From: Beta vulgaris subsp. vulgaris | Taxonomy: Eukaryota; Streptophyta; Magnoliopsida; Caryophyllales; Amaranthaceae | DNA: 64,000 nucleotides | Assembly (NCBI RefSeq): GCF_026745355.1 | Contig: NC_079206.1 | Coordinates: forward strand, 20,160,392 to 20,224,391 | Reading direction: 5' to 3' | Notes under the pieces: model-generated | What the model saw: only the letters and a program-made list of their open reading frames with translations | Databases searched by the model: none | What the model was told of the DNA's origin: nothing | Shown here: positions 37,110 through 47,547 of the stretch, one piece after another | Numbering within the stretch: position 1 is the stretch's first letter | Layout of the letters: the number at the start of each line of letters is the position of its first letter | Made by a program: the position numbers and the translations under genes

Positions 37110-39563
37110 TGTAACACCCCCAAAATCCATACACGTCCACGACTACGTCACATCGACTTTGGGAATGTTACCGCCGCGATGAAACGCAATGCTTATTAAA
37201 AAGGAATGTTAACTCAAATCATTGTCTCGAAAACTGAAATGCGGCGGAAATAAAAATGTAACTACAGCTCGGGAATCATCAACGACCCCTTTTATACAAA
37301 CCACAAACTAATCATAATAATCTTATAATACTTAATTAAAACACTTTAAAGTTCAAAGACTAAGGACTATCCCCCGTATGCTCGGTATCATGCAGCAGCA
37401 CCAGTACACCTAGTCTGCTCCCCATTGTAGCATCAATGGTTTATCACAGGTCAACAAACACATAATAACACAGAATCAGCTATGACGAGTACATAGTAAA
37501 CCATTGAATGCATACAAACATAAACAAAACAATAATGAACAATCCTAGACATGATACTACAATAGCATTACATCCTTTACTCTTTATTTAGTTGGCAGCG
37601 AACATGCACCGTCATCCACTAGAATCATACGGGCTACTTAATCCTTAATATACAACTTGGTCTATTAGATGAAATGCAAATACGGTTTCGTTCCGTCTCA
37701 CATCCATCACCTTAGTATGCATACCCCCAAGATCGTACGGAACCTTCCGCCTACTTGAGTTATCAAAATTTATAAAGACACTACTGTCGTCACGGTAGGC
37801 CTGCGTAGGAGCGTAGAACAAGTCCCACACTCCCCCCATTGTTTATCACTTGTAGGGAGTCCAACTACAAGTTTATTGCCATAGTTCATTCTTAATACTG
37901 TCCATTCATATCACAATAACATAGAACCGTTTAACATGTTCTCTTAGATACGATACTCAAATCTTTTCTCTTGTAACACTCTTGTTACACCATGGATCAA
38001 ATAATACGAATTCAATGCTCATGTTCATAATACGATAGAATTACGCATTTCAATGCCACATATCGATTTCCAATCATAAACATATTACCAAACAATCTCA
38101 ACAATCAAAATCGTTCCATATCATGATTCTAGGTTCTGATAGAATAAATCACAACCTAATCGATCGTGATACTAGTACTTGCAACTAAACTGGTTCGTGT
38201 ACGTACCTTGTAACGGAGAATTTTCGCTGTCTTAACTAAACGTTCCGCTTATGAAATTGGGACCTAAACGATTAAGTAAGTACTTTAGTGCTACGTCCTT
38301 GATAATATTATTAACTAATACATGACTAACTATATCGACTTAGTCATTCGAAGTATAAACGATAGCTAATCTCATTGTTTATTAACTTCCTTTTCTTTTC
38401 TACTCTATTCAGTTTAGCGTCTTTTAACAGTCAATGTTGGTGAGCAAAACTGATTTTAGTTAGTTTAATAATCCAATACCTTTACCAAGTCCATTCAAGT
38501 ATTATGTCCAATACTCCTAAAATCAGGTTTGAATAGCAAGGTTATAACTTCCAACTAATGAACAATAATCTAATTTCTTGACTTCACACCCTACTAAATT
38601 ACAAAACCTTAAATCAGATTAATAACTTGACTAATTATACAACTTAATTAATTACCAACTTACTCAAATTACAAATTAATTACTTACAACTTAAATTAAC
38701 GCAAAAAGAGGATATAAAATATTAATCTAATATAATATATATTATACATATTAGGTTTTAATACCGCTAAACTCGCCGACAATCGAGTTCCGGCGACCGA
38801 TTTCCGGCAACGACGCACAAGGGTCTCGTAGCCTCGACGATTCTCGTTCGCACAACTTTCGTCGCACAACCTCATCGCACACTCGTCCACTCGCCCACAC
38901 ATCGTCGTACAAACACCCACACAAACTCCTCGTCACAAATCGCTCCGTCGCACACACCCTCGTCGACTCGTTGCTCGCTCGCACAGTACCTGCCCGACTC
39001 GTACCGACCTTCGAATACCACACAAACCGCGCACAATTTGTTCGCTCACCCTCACAGCATGCTCGAACACCAACCCCTGTACTCCCTCTCTTGTTCGCAC
39101 AGCAGCCGAACTCCACACACACACTTGCTCGCACGCCAACCTCGTCGAAGGTTCAGAGGAGGCGACGAGAGAGAAGCAGAAAGAGAGAGAGGATTAGAGA
39201 GAGGAGCGAGAAACTGAGAGAGAGAGAGTTTGAGAGAGGAGAGAGAAACTGAGAAAGAGAGAAACGACTGAGGGAGGAGAGAGGAATTTAGGCTTTTCTT
39301 TTTTTCTGATTTTTTTATTCTTATTCTCTCTATTTATATTGTGGCATATCTAGGTCTAGTAGGACTCGATTTAATTTATTAACTCCGAAATTAAACTAAA
39401 CCGAACTATAATAAAATTACGTTAAAGTTGTAAATGTACTCAAACTGCATTATTATTATTCTATTATTATGATTTTTTTTGTAATTAATACGAAAATACC
39501 TTCCAATTATAATCTTTATAATTTCTTATTTATAAATTAACTCCAAAAATACAGAGTATTACA
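37110..39563 (-). repeat. 5' LTR of the chromodomain gypsy element
   Basis: On the minus strand it starts TGTAATACTCTG (39563) and ends GGGGGTGTTACA (37110). It matches the 3' LTR along its length. Differences include scattered substitutions, a 35-bp segment (37794-37828) missing from the 3' LTR, and fewer CTCGCACA units. The TATA box is at 39331-39338. Confidence 0.95.
39331..39338 (-). promoter_or_regulatory. TATA box of the 5' LTR
   Basis: TATAAATA on the minus strand about 225 bases from the LTR start, matching the gag-pol direction. Confidence 0.5.
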
Positions 39564-39812
39564 ATTGTGTTCTTCCTTATGATTTGTTTTTATTCCCTTC
39601 AAAATTTTCATATGCACCTTGAAGATTAGTTCTATCCAAGTGGGTTATGCTATGCATGTTCTTTCGCTAAACCTTAAACTTGTCCAATACGAGTTGTTCA
39701 TGTTCCACATCTTCCTCCCATCAATTCGTGTTAATCTTCAAAAACCCACCCATCAGATAATTACAAAAAACTCGTTTGCTAAACGTTGCCCTGAAATATC
39801 CTACTAACGCCC

Positions 39813-39820
39813 TATATAAA
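39813..39820 (+). promoter_or_regulatory. TATA-like box ahead of a CT-rich leader and the hairpins
   Basis: TATATAAA lies within the left inverted repeat. It is followed by about 80 bases of CTCTCACTCT-type pyrimidine-rich sequence typical of plant 5' leaders, then the GC-rich hairpin region at 40109. Suggests the hairpins may be transcribed. Motif-based only. Confidence 0.4.
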
Positions 39821-40108
39821 TACATATATATGTATTTGTGTATTATAATACCTTCACTCTCCCACTCTCACTCTCCTTCACTCTCATCACCACTCTCTCA
39901 CTCTCTTTCACTCTCTTCACCCTCCCTTAAGGATTTTTAATCAAGATCTCCAACAACGAGAACTTCGACGATAAGAATTCTGGCGACAAGGATTCCAGCG
40001 AGGAGAACTCCGACTTTGCGGCGGCAGTGACTTAGGCGCCACACCACCACAGCACCACCACCCCCTTCTCTCTTGATTTTTCTTCACTTTTTTGAATTTT
40101 TTTTAAAA

Positions 40109-40391
40109 AAGGGAGGCGTCCGCCATGGACGCCCTACCACAGGTGGAGGCGCCCATGGTAGGCGCTCCACCACATGGTGAGGCGCCTGCCATGGGCGCCT
40201 CCATGGGTGGTGGGGCGTCCATAATGGACGCCTCCTTTTTTTGATTTTTAAAAAAAAAATTAAGGGAAGCGTCCACCATGGACTCCCCACCACCGGTGGA
40301 GGCTCCCATGGCAGGCGCCTCACCATGTGGTGGAGCGCTTGCCATGGGCCCCTCCACCGGTGGTGGGGCGTCCATGGTGGACGCCTCCTTT
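40109..40391. repeat. Tandem pair of GC-rich palindromic units
   Basis: Two units (40109-40231 and 40263-40391) are each a near-palindrome of about 120 bases. The left arm begins GGAGGCGTCC..CATGGACGCC and the right arm mirrors it as GGCGTCC..ATGGACGCCTCC. Short palindromes of the type GGCGCC and CCATGG recur inside. GC content is far above the surroundings. Both strands read as Met-Asp-Ala-Pro or Trp-Arg-Pro-type low-complexity peptides, which I do not regard as genes. The structure would fold into two strong hairpins as RNA or single-stranded DNA. Confidence 0.85.
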
Positions 40392-40630
40392 AATTTTTTT
40401 TTTAAAAACATTCACTGTAAATGGGAAAAAAACAGAGAGAGGGGGTGATGGTGGTACGCGGTGGTGGTGTGTCGGAGGTAGTAGTCCGGCGGTGGTGCAG
40501 TGGTGGTGCGGCGGCACCAGTGTCTAGTGGTGAGTGGAAGAAGATGGGAGGAAAAGTGAATGAAGAAGGGAGAAAATATGAAAATATTAGGGAGTAATTC
40601 AAGGGGAGGAGAGAGAAAGAAATACAAGTA

Positions 40631-40848
40631 CTTCCTCCGTTTTTTATTTGATGTTACACTTTCCAAATAACGGACTCCTAGGTAATTTTTGGAGAGGAGA
40701 GAGATAGAGAGAATGGAAAACAAAAGGGCCCCATGTGAACATGTGATAGGAGAGAGATAGAGAGAAGTTATTACCCAAAATAAAAGTGTAACATCTAATT
40801 TAAAACTTCCTAAAATAGAAAGTGTAACATCTAAAAAAACGGAGGAAG
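40631..40848. mobile_element. Stowaway-type MITE
   Basis: It starts CTTCCTCCGTTTTTTATTTG and ends with the inverted form AAAAAACGGAGGAAG, flanked by TA on both sides (40629-40630 and 40849-40850). GTTACACTTTC near the left mirrors GAAAGTGTAAC near the right. Size 218 bases; Tc1/mariner-related and non-coding. Confidence 0.9.
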
Positions 40849-41038
40849 TATGTAAATACGGTATAAAAATACCGTATTTATGGCGTTACTAGGAAATTTT
40901 AGGGTGTTGTTTAGCAAAGTAATGGCAAGAGTCTCCTACTATTATGAATTATCATTTAGAAGCACCCAAAACCTTGAAAATTTCACTCATTCCCAACCAA
41001 ATTTAGCTACGACTTCCTGTATATCAATCTGACTTGCG

Positions 41039-41532
41039 TGGACCCGGTTCACACTAAAAATAGTGTGGATCAGGCCCAGGCACGTGACCATAACACACCC
41101 TATATCACTTTAACATACACTATATCACTTTAACATACACTATATCATTGTAACACACACTATATCACTTTAACACACACTATATCACTTTAACATAAAC
41201 TATATCATTCTAACATACACTATATCATTTTAACACACACTATATCACTTTAACATACACTATATCACTTTAACATACACTATATCATTTTAACATACAC
41301 TATATCATTATAAAATACACTATATCACTTTAACATACACTATATCACTTTAACATACATTGTAACATACACTATATCATTTTAACATACACTATATCAT
41401 TTTAACTTATACACTATATCATTTTAATATACACTATATCATTTTAACATACACTATATCATATCAATATACACTATCATAAACTCACATGATATGGATC
41501 GGGTGCACACTAATTAGTGTGCACTGGGTTCA
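41039..41532. mobile_element. Possible MITE with inverted ends and internal minisatellite
   Basis: The left end reads TGGACCCGGTTCACACTAA, then ATAGTGTG. The right end on the minus strand reads TGAACCCAGTGCACACTAAT, then TAGTGTG. Each end is itself a small hairpin (CACACTA..TAGTGTG). Between them lies a 20-bp tandem array. No target duplication was identified, so boundaries are approximate. Confidence 0.5.
41089..41478. repeat. 20-bp minisatellite, about 19 units
   Basis: The unit TATATCACTTTAACATACAC repeats in strict 20-base register for 13 units (41101-41360), then continues with one 12-base partial unit and a few 19-22-base units. Variants are mostly CACTT versus CATTT and ATACAC versus ACACAC. 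Confidence 0.95.
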
Positions 41533-42105
41533 TTTTAGTTTTTTTAGTATTCCAACTAGCAACTCACTCTTTTTCTCTCTCCTCCATTTAAGAATCTCTC
41601 TTTTCACTCCCTCAAAAACCCACTACAAATTGCTCAACTAACGTTATCTTCATCTGCTCTTTGAAGATTGTTGTGCATGATCAATTTTTTTTTCTATTCC
41701 CCCACAAATAGAAATCCCAAACAAAAAATGCATTACAAAGTACAAAGATTGGAAGACTCGACTTGAAAGAAGAAACTAACTAATATGTTGAAATTTTTTA
41801 ATAATTCACCAATCAGATTGTTGTGCATGGTTAACAAATTTGTTAACTTATCCTTTATTTTTGTTGTCGATAATTGAAAATCGGTGCTTGATTTGATAAA
41901 GTGAGTAGAAATTTTTCTAATTTAGTGTCAGAATGGGATGGAGAATTAAAATTTTGAAATTTCAATTTTACCGGCAAAGCGAGACCACAACATTTTGATC
42001 AGTTGAGTTCATGGTTGTGGGATCATCATCATAGCATATGTAACAGTAATAATCTTCAAAATGCTGATAAAGACTTTGAAAGGAGAGAGTAAGTAAGGAA
42101 ATTAG

Positions 42106-42687
42106 ACGAGCTTCCCCCTCTCTTTTTTTCTCTCTAAAACTTTAACCTTCCCTTCTCCTTCTTCATCAGTTAGGTGCTGCCATGGATTATTTCATCCATG
42201 GTAAACCCCCTTTTCCTTTTATTTTAAGTTTTTAGTTTATTTTCTTGTTTTGTTGAATAAATTAGTATCTCTTTATGAGATTTCTTTAAACCTTGTTATA
42301 GGTTTTTAGTCTCTGTTGTAGAGATCTCCTTCTCCCCTATGGGAGTTGTGAGTGTGGTTTTTTCGTTTTTAGGTATGAGAAATTGTTCTTATTAGTTGAA
42401 GTTCAAGACGCAACATGAAGGTATTGGAATCTCGAATGCGGTTAACATGGCTCGATCAAGAATGTTCTTCTTAAACTATGACAGAGGATAGACTTCCTCA
42501 TCAATAGCGGTTTGATTCAGCAAATACAAGGGGGCTACGCTGTATTGCCCGATCTGGTTCATTATAGTTTTTTCGAAGACGAATTTAATTTAACCTTGTT
42601 TAATTATTGCATCTTGTTTTTCTTTAATATCTATTATAGATGCCGTTTGGCCTTCACTTAATGAAATTTCTCTTTCGAAAAAAAAAT
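42106..42687 (+). mobile_element. Short poly(A) retroposon (SINE-like or deleted LINE)
   Basis: It is flanked by an imperfect 12-bp duplication (TAAGGAAATTAG 42094-42105 and TAAAGAAATTAG 42688-42699). It ends TTAATGAAATTTCTCTTTCG plus an A run, similar in style to the 3' end of the LINE at 15207 (TTAATGCACTTCTCTTTC). No coding. Could be an internally deleted L1-type copy or a SINE; no clear pol III boxes were recognised. Confidence 0.5.
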
Positions 42688-42748
42688 TAAAGAAATTAGG
42701 AAGGAGAAGAAATAGAAAGACAATGAGGGAGGAAAAAGAAAGAGAATA

Positions 42749-42978
42749 CTCCCTCCAGTCTTTGTTGGTTTACCCATTATTTGTGCACAAAGTTTTAGAA
42801 AAAATAATGTTGCGGGATATAAAAAAGAAAGAGAAACTATTATTTTATTTTGAAGTTGAATGTATGTGTGATGGAAAGTTAGTGGTCTTATTCCAAAAGT
42901 AGAAACAAAAGAAGTGGGTAAACTGATAAGGAACATCCCAAAAAGAAATATAAATAAATTAATAAAGACCGGAGGTAG
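42749..42978. mobile_element. Stowaway-type MITE, family S2
   Basis: It starts CTCCCTCCAGTCTTTGTTGG and ends AATAAAGACCGGAGGTAG, flanked by TA on both sides (42747-42748 and 42979-42980). It is 230 bases and closely similar to the element at 45417. Confidence 0.9.
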
Positions 42979-43274
42979 TATTATTTATTTTAAAAAAAAA
43001 GAAATCTTGAGTTTGCCGGTTTTAGCAGGTAAACAAGTTAAAGGGACCACTTAAAGAAGAGGGTCCGTAAAGGTAGGATTATATTGAATTAATTAAAAGG
43101 TGAGATTGTTTAAAGCATATCACTCAAAGGTGGGATTATTCTCATCAATTTTTCCTTTCCTTTATCAATTCATAAGCTTATGATTCTTATTATCTTACTT
43201 TTAGGTTTCTTTTTTTTTTTGTTTAGATGGTATTCATAAAATGATTTTTAATAAATTAGAAATCATAATAGATA

Positions 43275-45100
43275 CTCCCTCCATTTCTTTTTAATTGTTA
43301 GACTTGCACTTTCACGTATGTCAATGTAAAACTTGGAGGGTATATATCTCTAGTTTTGTATTTAGGATAATTATAAAAATTACATATTAATAAAACACAA
43401 AGTCTTAAAAAAGACGGTCTCACGTTAGTCTTAACGTGAGACCATACCAGCCCAAGAGATATATATTTTTAGAAAATAGACCGCGTCTCACAAATTCTCA
43501 CGATAATATTTTCGCGAATTAGTTAATATTTTTGGCGAATTAGTTAAGTATTTTAGCGCAATAATTTAAAGCTGGTAATCTTTATGCAGACTTCCATTGT
43601 TTTTCAGTTAACATACTCAATACATTAGTTAGTCTTGTTCTATAATTAGTTCACTAAGCATTATTTTGGTTTCTAATATAAACAAAGAAACAACTTTTTT
43701 ACGAATCTAAAATGTCAAATACAAAAGACAACCTGAAAAAATAACTTAAAACAACCTAACATTTGGAGTAATTATTGTACCAATTTCTGTTTAGTTCTTG
43801 GAATTTATTTTTTTAGTCTTCTCAAAATGACTTTTCTTTCTTGTACTTCCTCTCTTTGTTTTTGAACCATACGGGTATAAACTAACCAATGTAGTTGTAC
43901 TTGACGAGCATCATTTTTCTATGATTGGTTTTGTGTTTAAGACTTTGCTTATAATTGCAGTAGTATTTTCGTAGACTTCTTGGAGTGCCTTTCTTGCATC
44001 TTCATTGTCTTAACTTTTGAGAATGAGATTGTAGAACTAATTATCTCGCGGTTTCATATCGTCATGGGGTTACATCGGTTTATCTATTCATTTTTCTTTT
44101 CCACACTTTCATCTTTACATATCTAATCCACTTTTTGCACATATACGTATGTAGTATTTTATGATTGGACGCAAGTGCATGATTCTCAAGGCATGAAAAT
44201 ACAAAAATCCTAGCAGCATAACTATTACTTATATTATCTGACTATTACGAATAAATTAAAAACTAATAACACTTAGGTATTACCGTATTAGTTATGTTTT
44301 TCAAATAAAAAGTTAAACTTTCAAATGCAAAAGTTAAGTTTTCGGTACCAAAAGTGATCTAATATGTTTCTTCGTAGTTTTTGCAAGTGCAAGTTATCAT
44401 CTAACAATGGGCAGTATATATTACCCTCTGTGATGAATATGTGTCAAACTCTTCTTTCACTTCAAACATGATAAACATCTTATCAGGTGAAAATACAAAG
44501 TGTTTGTGGACATTGTCATTGGAAACTCGTGCTCAAATATTTTACTTACATCCAAATTAAATATCCAATGCAGGTTGTATGCAGAGAATAGAGGAGGAAA
44601 ACAATACAAATTTTAGGGTGTCTCGAAGGATTAGAGAAGAAAGACATAATGTTTATGTGTGATACTGAATTTAGAGTCAACAGAATGCATTATAATCTGG
44701 AATATATGATATAACTAATATACTCCATCCCTTAACTAATATAGTCTGGCGCTTAACTAATATACTTCAGCGCTTAACTAATATACTTCAGCGCTTAACT
44801 AATTCATCCAGAAGCAATTTGAGGCTAGCATAACTAATAGTTGCAAGCACTTAACTAATACTACTGCTGGTTTGATGCACGTGCGTGATGTCAGCATGAC
44901 ATCAGCGGTCTCACGTTGACACTAATGTGAGATCGTCTCTTCAAAAAGGGACTCTTAATAACATACATACTAAGATGAATTTAACAAGATCCCACATGAC
45001 TATATTTTTATTCATGTATAAATCACAAATGAGGGTCAAAGTGTAATTTGTGAATAATGCAAAATGTCAAGGTGTAACAATTAAAAATAAACGGAGGTAG
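43275..45100. mobile_element. Stowaway-type MITE interrupted by a MULE-like element
   Basis: The left end CTCCCTCCATTTCTTTTTAA, TTGTTAGACTTG and the right end on the minus strand CTACCTCCGTTTATTTTTAA, TTGTTACACCTTG are clear inverted repeats, flanked by TA (43273-43274 and 45101-45102). The interior is split by the element 43396-44954. Without that insertion it is about 260 bases, a normal Stowaway size. Confidence 0.82.
43396..44954 (-). mobile_element. Non-autonomous MULE-like element, same family as 1095-2146
   Basis: One end (CACAAAGTCTTAAAAAAGACG, GTCTCACG) and the other (minus strand GAGTCCCTTTTTGAAGAGACG) match the two ends of the element at 1095, in the opposite orientation. Both copies share subterminal GCGCTTAACTAATA and TAATTCATCCAGAAG-type sequence. 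Flanks are TTAATAAAA (43387-43395) and TTAATAACA (44955-44963), a 9-bp duplication with one mismatch. There is no transposase. It inserted into a Stowaway MITE. Confidence 0.78.
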
Positions 45101-45416
45101 TAGTAAATTAGAATATATAGAATTCATTGTTGTTTTGTGTATAATCTGTTATAGTTGGTTGGCAATTGAATTATTATTTTTTACAATAAACAAAACAAGA
45201 GAGCAATTGACCATGTAAGTGTTTTTAGTTATGGAGATTGCAAATATCGACTTCTTACTTTTATTTGAAAATTTAACCAACATATCTAATTGACTCCTTT
45301 AACAAAAAATCTAATTAACATCTATATTTATTTGTGGAACAAAGTTATTTTCCAAACATTCATATGAAGTTAAGAGTTGTGATATATTTCATCCGTTTCT
45401 AAATAAGTGAAATATA

Positions 45417-45645
45417 CTCCCTCCGGTCTTTATTAGTTTACATGTTTCTTTTGCACAAAGTTTTAGGAGAAACAATGTTGTAGGACATAGGAGAAAAGAG
45501 AAACTATTATTTTATGTCAAAGTTAATTGTATGTGTGATAGAAAGTTAGTGGTCCCATTTCAAAAATAGAAACAAAAGGAACGGGTAAACTAATAAGGCA
45601 CATCGCAAGAAGGAATACAAGTAAACTAATAAAGACAGGAGGTAG
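45417..45645. mobile_element. Stowaway-type MITE, family S2 second copy
   Basis: It starts CTCCCTCCGGTCTTTATTAG and ends CTAATAAAGACAGGAGGTAG, flanked by TA (45415-45416 and 45646-45647). Sequence and length (229 bases) match the copy at 42749. Confidence 0.92.
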
Positions 45646-46917
45646 TAGATAATTAGGAACACACATACCAATGTTTAGAAAGAGAAAGTTGGAGTTAAAA
45701 AGTTTAAGAGTCTTTAATTATAATAGAACAATTAGATTAACAATTAATCTATGGGATTCATCCACCAATTTACCCACGCACCACCTACCCAAAATTCCGA
45801 CCACCACTAACACCACCACTGTTGCCACTTTTTTTTTTTGACGAAAACATTTTTTCATGAACACCACCAACACCAAAATCGGAAAATCTGAAACTACATA
45901 AAGCAATATCGATTCGGTTCACATGAATTTCCCTTCGAGTATCACTTAATCAAAGAATCTCCTTTAATTTACAGGAAGATGTAAGAACCATCTTCACTCT
46001 TCGTCATTGTTCCTATATTCTATAAAATCTGAAACAGTACTAGGGGCGACGTGCAAATACCACACCGTTGGGATAAGAAATCGCTTCAAGAACACCCTCG
46101 GGCCAAGAAATCGATTCAAGAACACTCGATTTGCAACTATTTTGGGATGACAGAGTGGCCTAACGAAGTAGATGTTGTTGCTCCACCACCGTTAACGATG
46201 AAGAAGACGGTAGAGGAATTGGTTCGTTCGTCGTGGATGACATCGAATGAGAGAGAAAGTGAGAAGATCAATCAAAACCCTAGGTAGAAAATAAGGGTTT
46301 GTAGGAGCTCATGGTAGTTGACAAAAGAGCTCCGAGAAAGCTTACAAGTTGGAAAAGCCATGGCTAACAGAATGAACAATCCAAAAATTTGTAGATCTAC
46401 TGAAAAATTCGGCCACCGGTGCTTGTTTTGCGTGAGTACAGTAGTCGGAATTTAATTTGTAGGAGAAAGAGAAAGAGATTGGGGAGGATGGAGAAGGTTC
46501 AGGAGAGAGAGGGGGTGGTGGTATGGGTGGTGGGTGAGCGGTAGGATAAGGGTAGTTGGTGGTCTGCAATGGTCGATCGGGGAAGAGAGATGGGCTGTCA
46601 TGGGGTGGGTTGAGGGGGTGTTGGATTAGAATAGTAAAAAGGATTAGGCTAGTAGATAATTAATTAGATTGTTGTATAAAATTAGTAATGCCAATTTTGT
46701 GATAAAAGCTAATATTCTTAGCTTGATAGCACTTGTTATAACATTTCTTAAATGTATTTTTTTGTTCCAAACTACCTTTAACCTTCATGTTTTTACGAGA
46801 AATTAAGCGTTGACTTTTTTTTCCGGTTTTTTAATGTCATGTTATATCACTTGGCTTCTTCAAACTCTTTTTTAAAATTTTCCCCACCCTAATTTCCCTA
46901 TTTTCCTGTGTGCCTGA
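45646..46917. other. Unassigned region with two short proline- or glutamate-rich frames
   Basis: No element ends could be paired. A 78-codon plus frame (46051-46287; KKTVEELVRSSW near its end) and a 75-codon Pro/Ser-rich minus frame (46569-46342) match nothing I recognise. The first sits in a less AT-rich stretch that resembles an expressed leader and could be a captured gene piece. A T run at 45831-45840 may be a retroposon tail. Confidence 0.3.
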
Positions 46918-47547
46918 TGTCACGTGCGGACAAATTTATTCGTTGCTACACGCTACCTACTAGCGTCACACTCCCGTTGGACAACTAGTCAAGATACCCG
47001 ATACACTGGCTAGGCTATGTGGCTACGAAAATTGCTAAGTGTGGAAGCTAAAGCACAAGAGGAATGCTATGAAAGAATGCTTAGTATTGATAGCTAGAGA
47101 ATACAAGTGGAGAGCTTTCTTAGATGGATGTACAAATGAATGGAGATGCCTATTTATAGGCTCCATACTAGCCTACCCTAATTCTAGAGAGTTCCAAAAC
47201 CTCCTCAACTGGAGCATTCTACACAAGTCTCCCTAGAACATTCTACACACTCTACCAATACTATATACGAGGAGGAGCATACAAGGCTTCTTTAGAAGCT
47301 TGCTATGCACCCCAAAATATTTCCATGCACCATCACCTAATTCTGAGCCTTAAATCAAAAAACTGGCTCGATCATTATCTTTATTGGCCCAATATATGGC
47401 GGACCACCAAAGTTGGGCCCATTTGGAGATCATTTGACCCGTCAGATGCCTTAAGGCATTAAAGCCATCGTCGGGCCATCAAGTAGCATCCAGCCTATTG
47501 CTGCTGCTCAGTGATGCTGTGGGGTATTTTTGCGACGAGTCGTGACA
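46918..47547 (+). mobile_element. Possible solo LTR
   Basis: It begins TGTCACGTGCGGAC and ends GACGAGTCGTGACA, giving the inverted termini TGTCACG and CGTGACA. A TATTTATAGG TATA-like motif lies at about 47149-47158. The flanking five bases (CCTGA and CCGCT) do not match, so there is no target duplication and the call stays tentative. Confidence 0.45.

Larger units (their letters stand above)
29243..39563 (-). mobile_element. Chromodomain Ty3/gypsy retrotransposon (Tekay/Del-like), complete but degenerate
   Basis: Two 2.45-kb LTRs (29243-31695 and 37110-39563) enclose a gag-pol on the minus strand. A 5-bp duplication ATTGT flanks it (29238-29242 and 39564-39568). The order gag, protease, reverse transcriptase, RNase H, integrase, chromodomain is that of chromoviruses. 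The 5' LTR is 37110-39563. All pol domains are present, but frame is lost many times. The Tekay/Del placement is inferred from long LTRs and the C-terminal chromodomain. It inserted into MULE M1. Confidence 0.95.
39775..40918. mobile_element. Inverted-repeat-bounded segment, possible non-autonomous DNA element
   Basis: The left edge TTTGCTAAAC, CCCTGAAATATCCTACTAACG and TAAATAC is mirrored at the right edge (GTTTAGCAAA, with TTTCCTAGTAACGCC and TAAATACGG on the minus strand), giving roughly 55-bp imperfect inverted repeats. It encloses a TATA box, a CT-rich leader, the GC-rich hairpins and a Stowaway MITE. I could not find a convincing target duplication, so the superfamily is unknown. Confidence 0.5.
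29027..43155. mobile_element. MULE M1 with about 155-bp terminal inverted repeats
   Basis: The left end (29027-29181) begins GGAAAAATTGAT and continues with AATCCCA, CAATCTCACCTTT, AATTAATT, TGGTCCCTTTAAC and GTTTACCTGCTA. The right end (43155 down to about 43001) carries the same series on the minus strand. Flanks are TTTTCTTTA (29018-29026) and TTTCCTTTA (43156-43164), a 9-bp duplication with one mismatch. Subtracting the gypsy element and other inserts leaves roughly 2-2.5 kb of own sequence with no transposase, so M1 is a non-autonomous host of many later insertions. Confidence 0.8.

Noticed and set aside
40084..40723. Several Pro/Trp/Met-rich frames on both strands over the GC-rich palindromes and the adjoining segment
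   Set aside because: Palindromic GC-rich DNA gives open frames on both strands; no start context or domain supports coding.
41089..41478. CRISPR-like regular repeat
   Set aside because: Units are contiguous with no spacers, and the sequence is plant nuclear DNA; it is a minisatellite.
46918..47547. Firm solo-LTR call
   Set aside because: Inverted termini fit, but the 5-base flanks differ, so I kept it only as a low-confidence feature.
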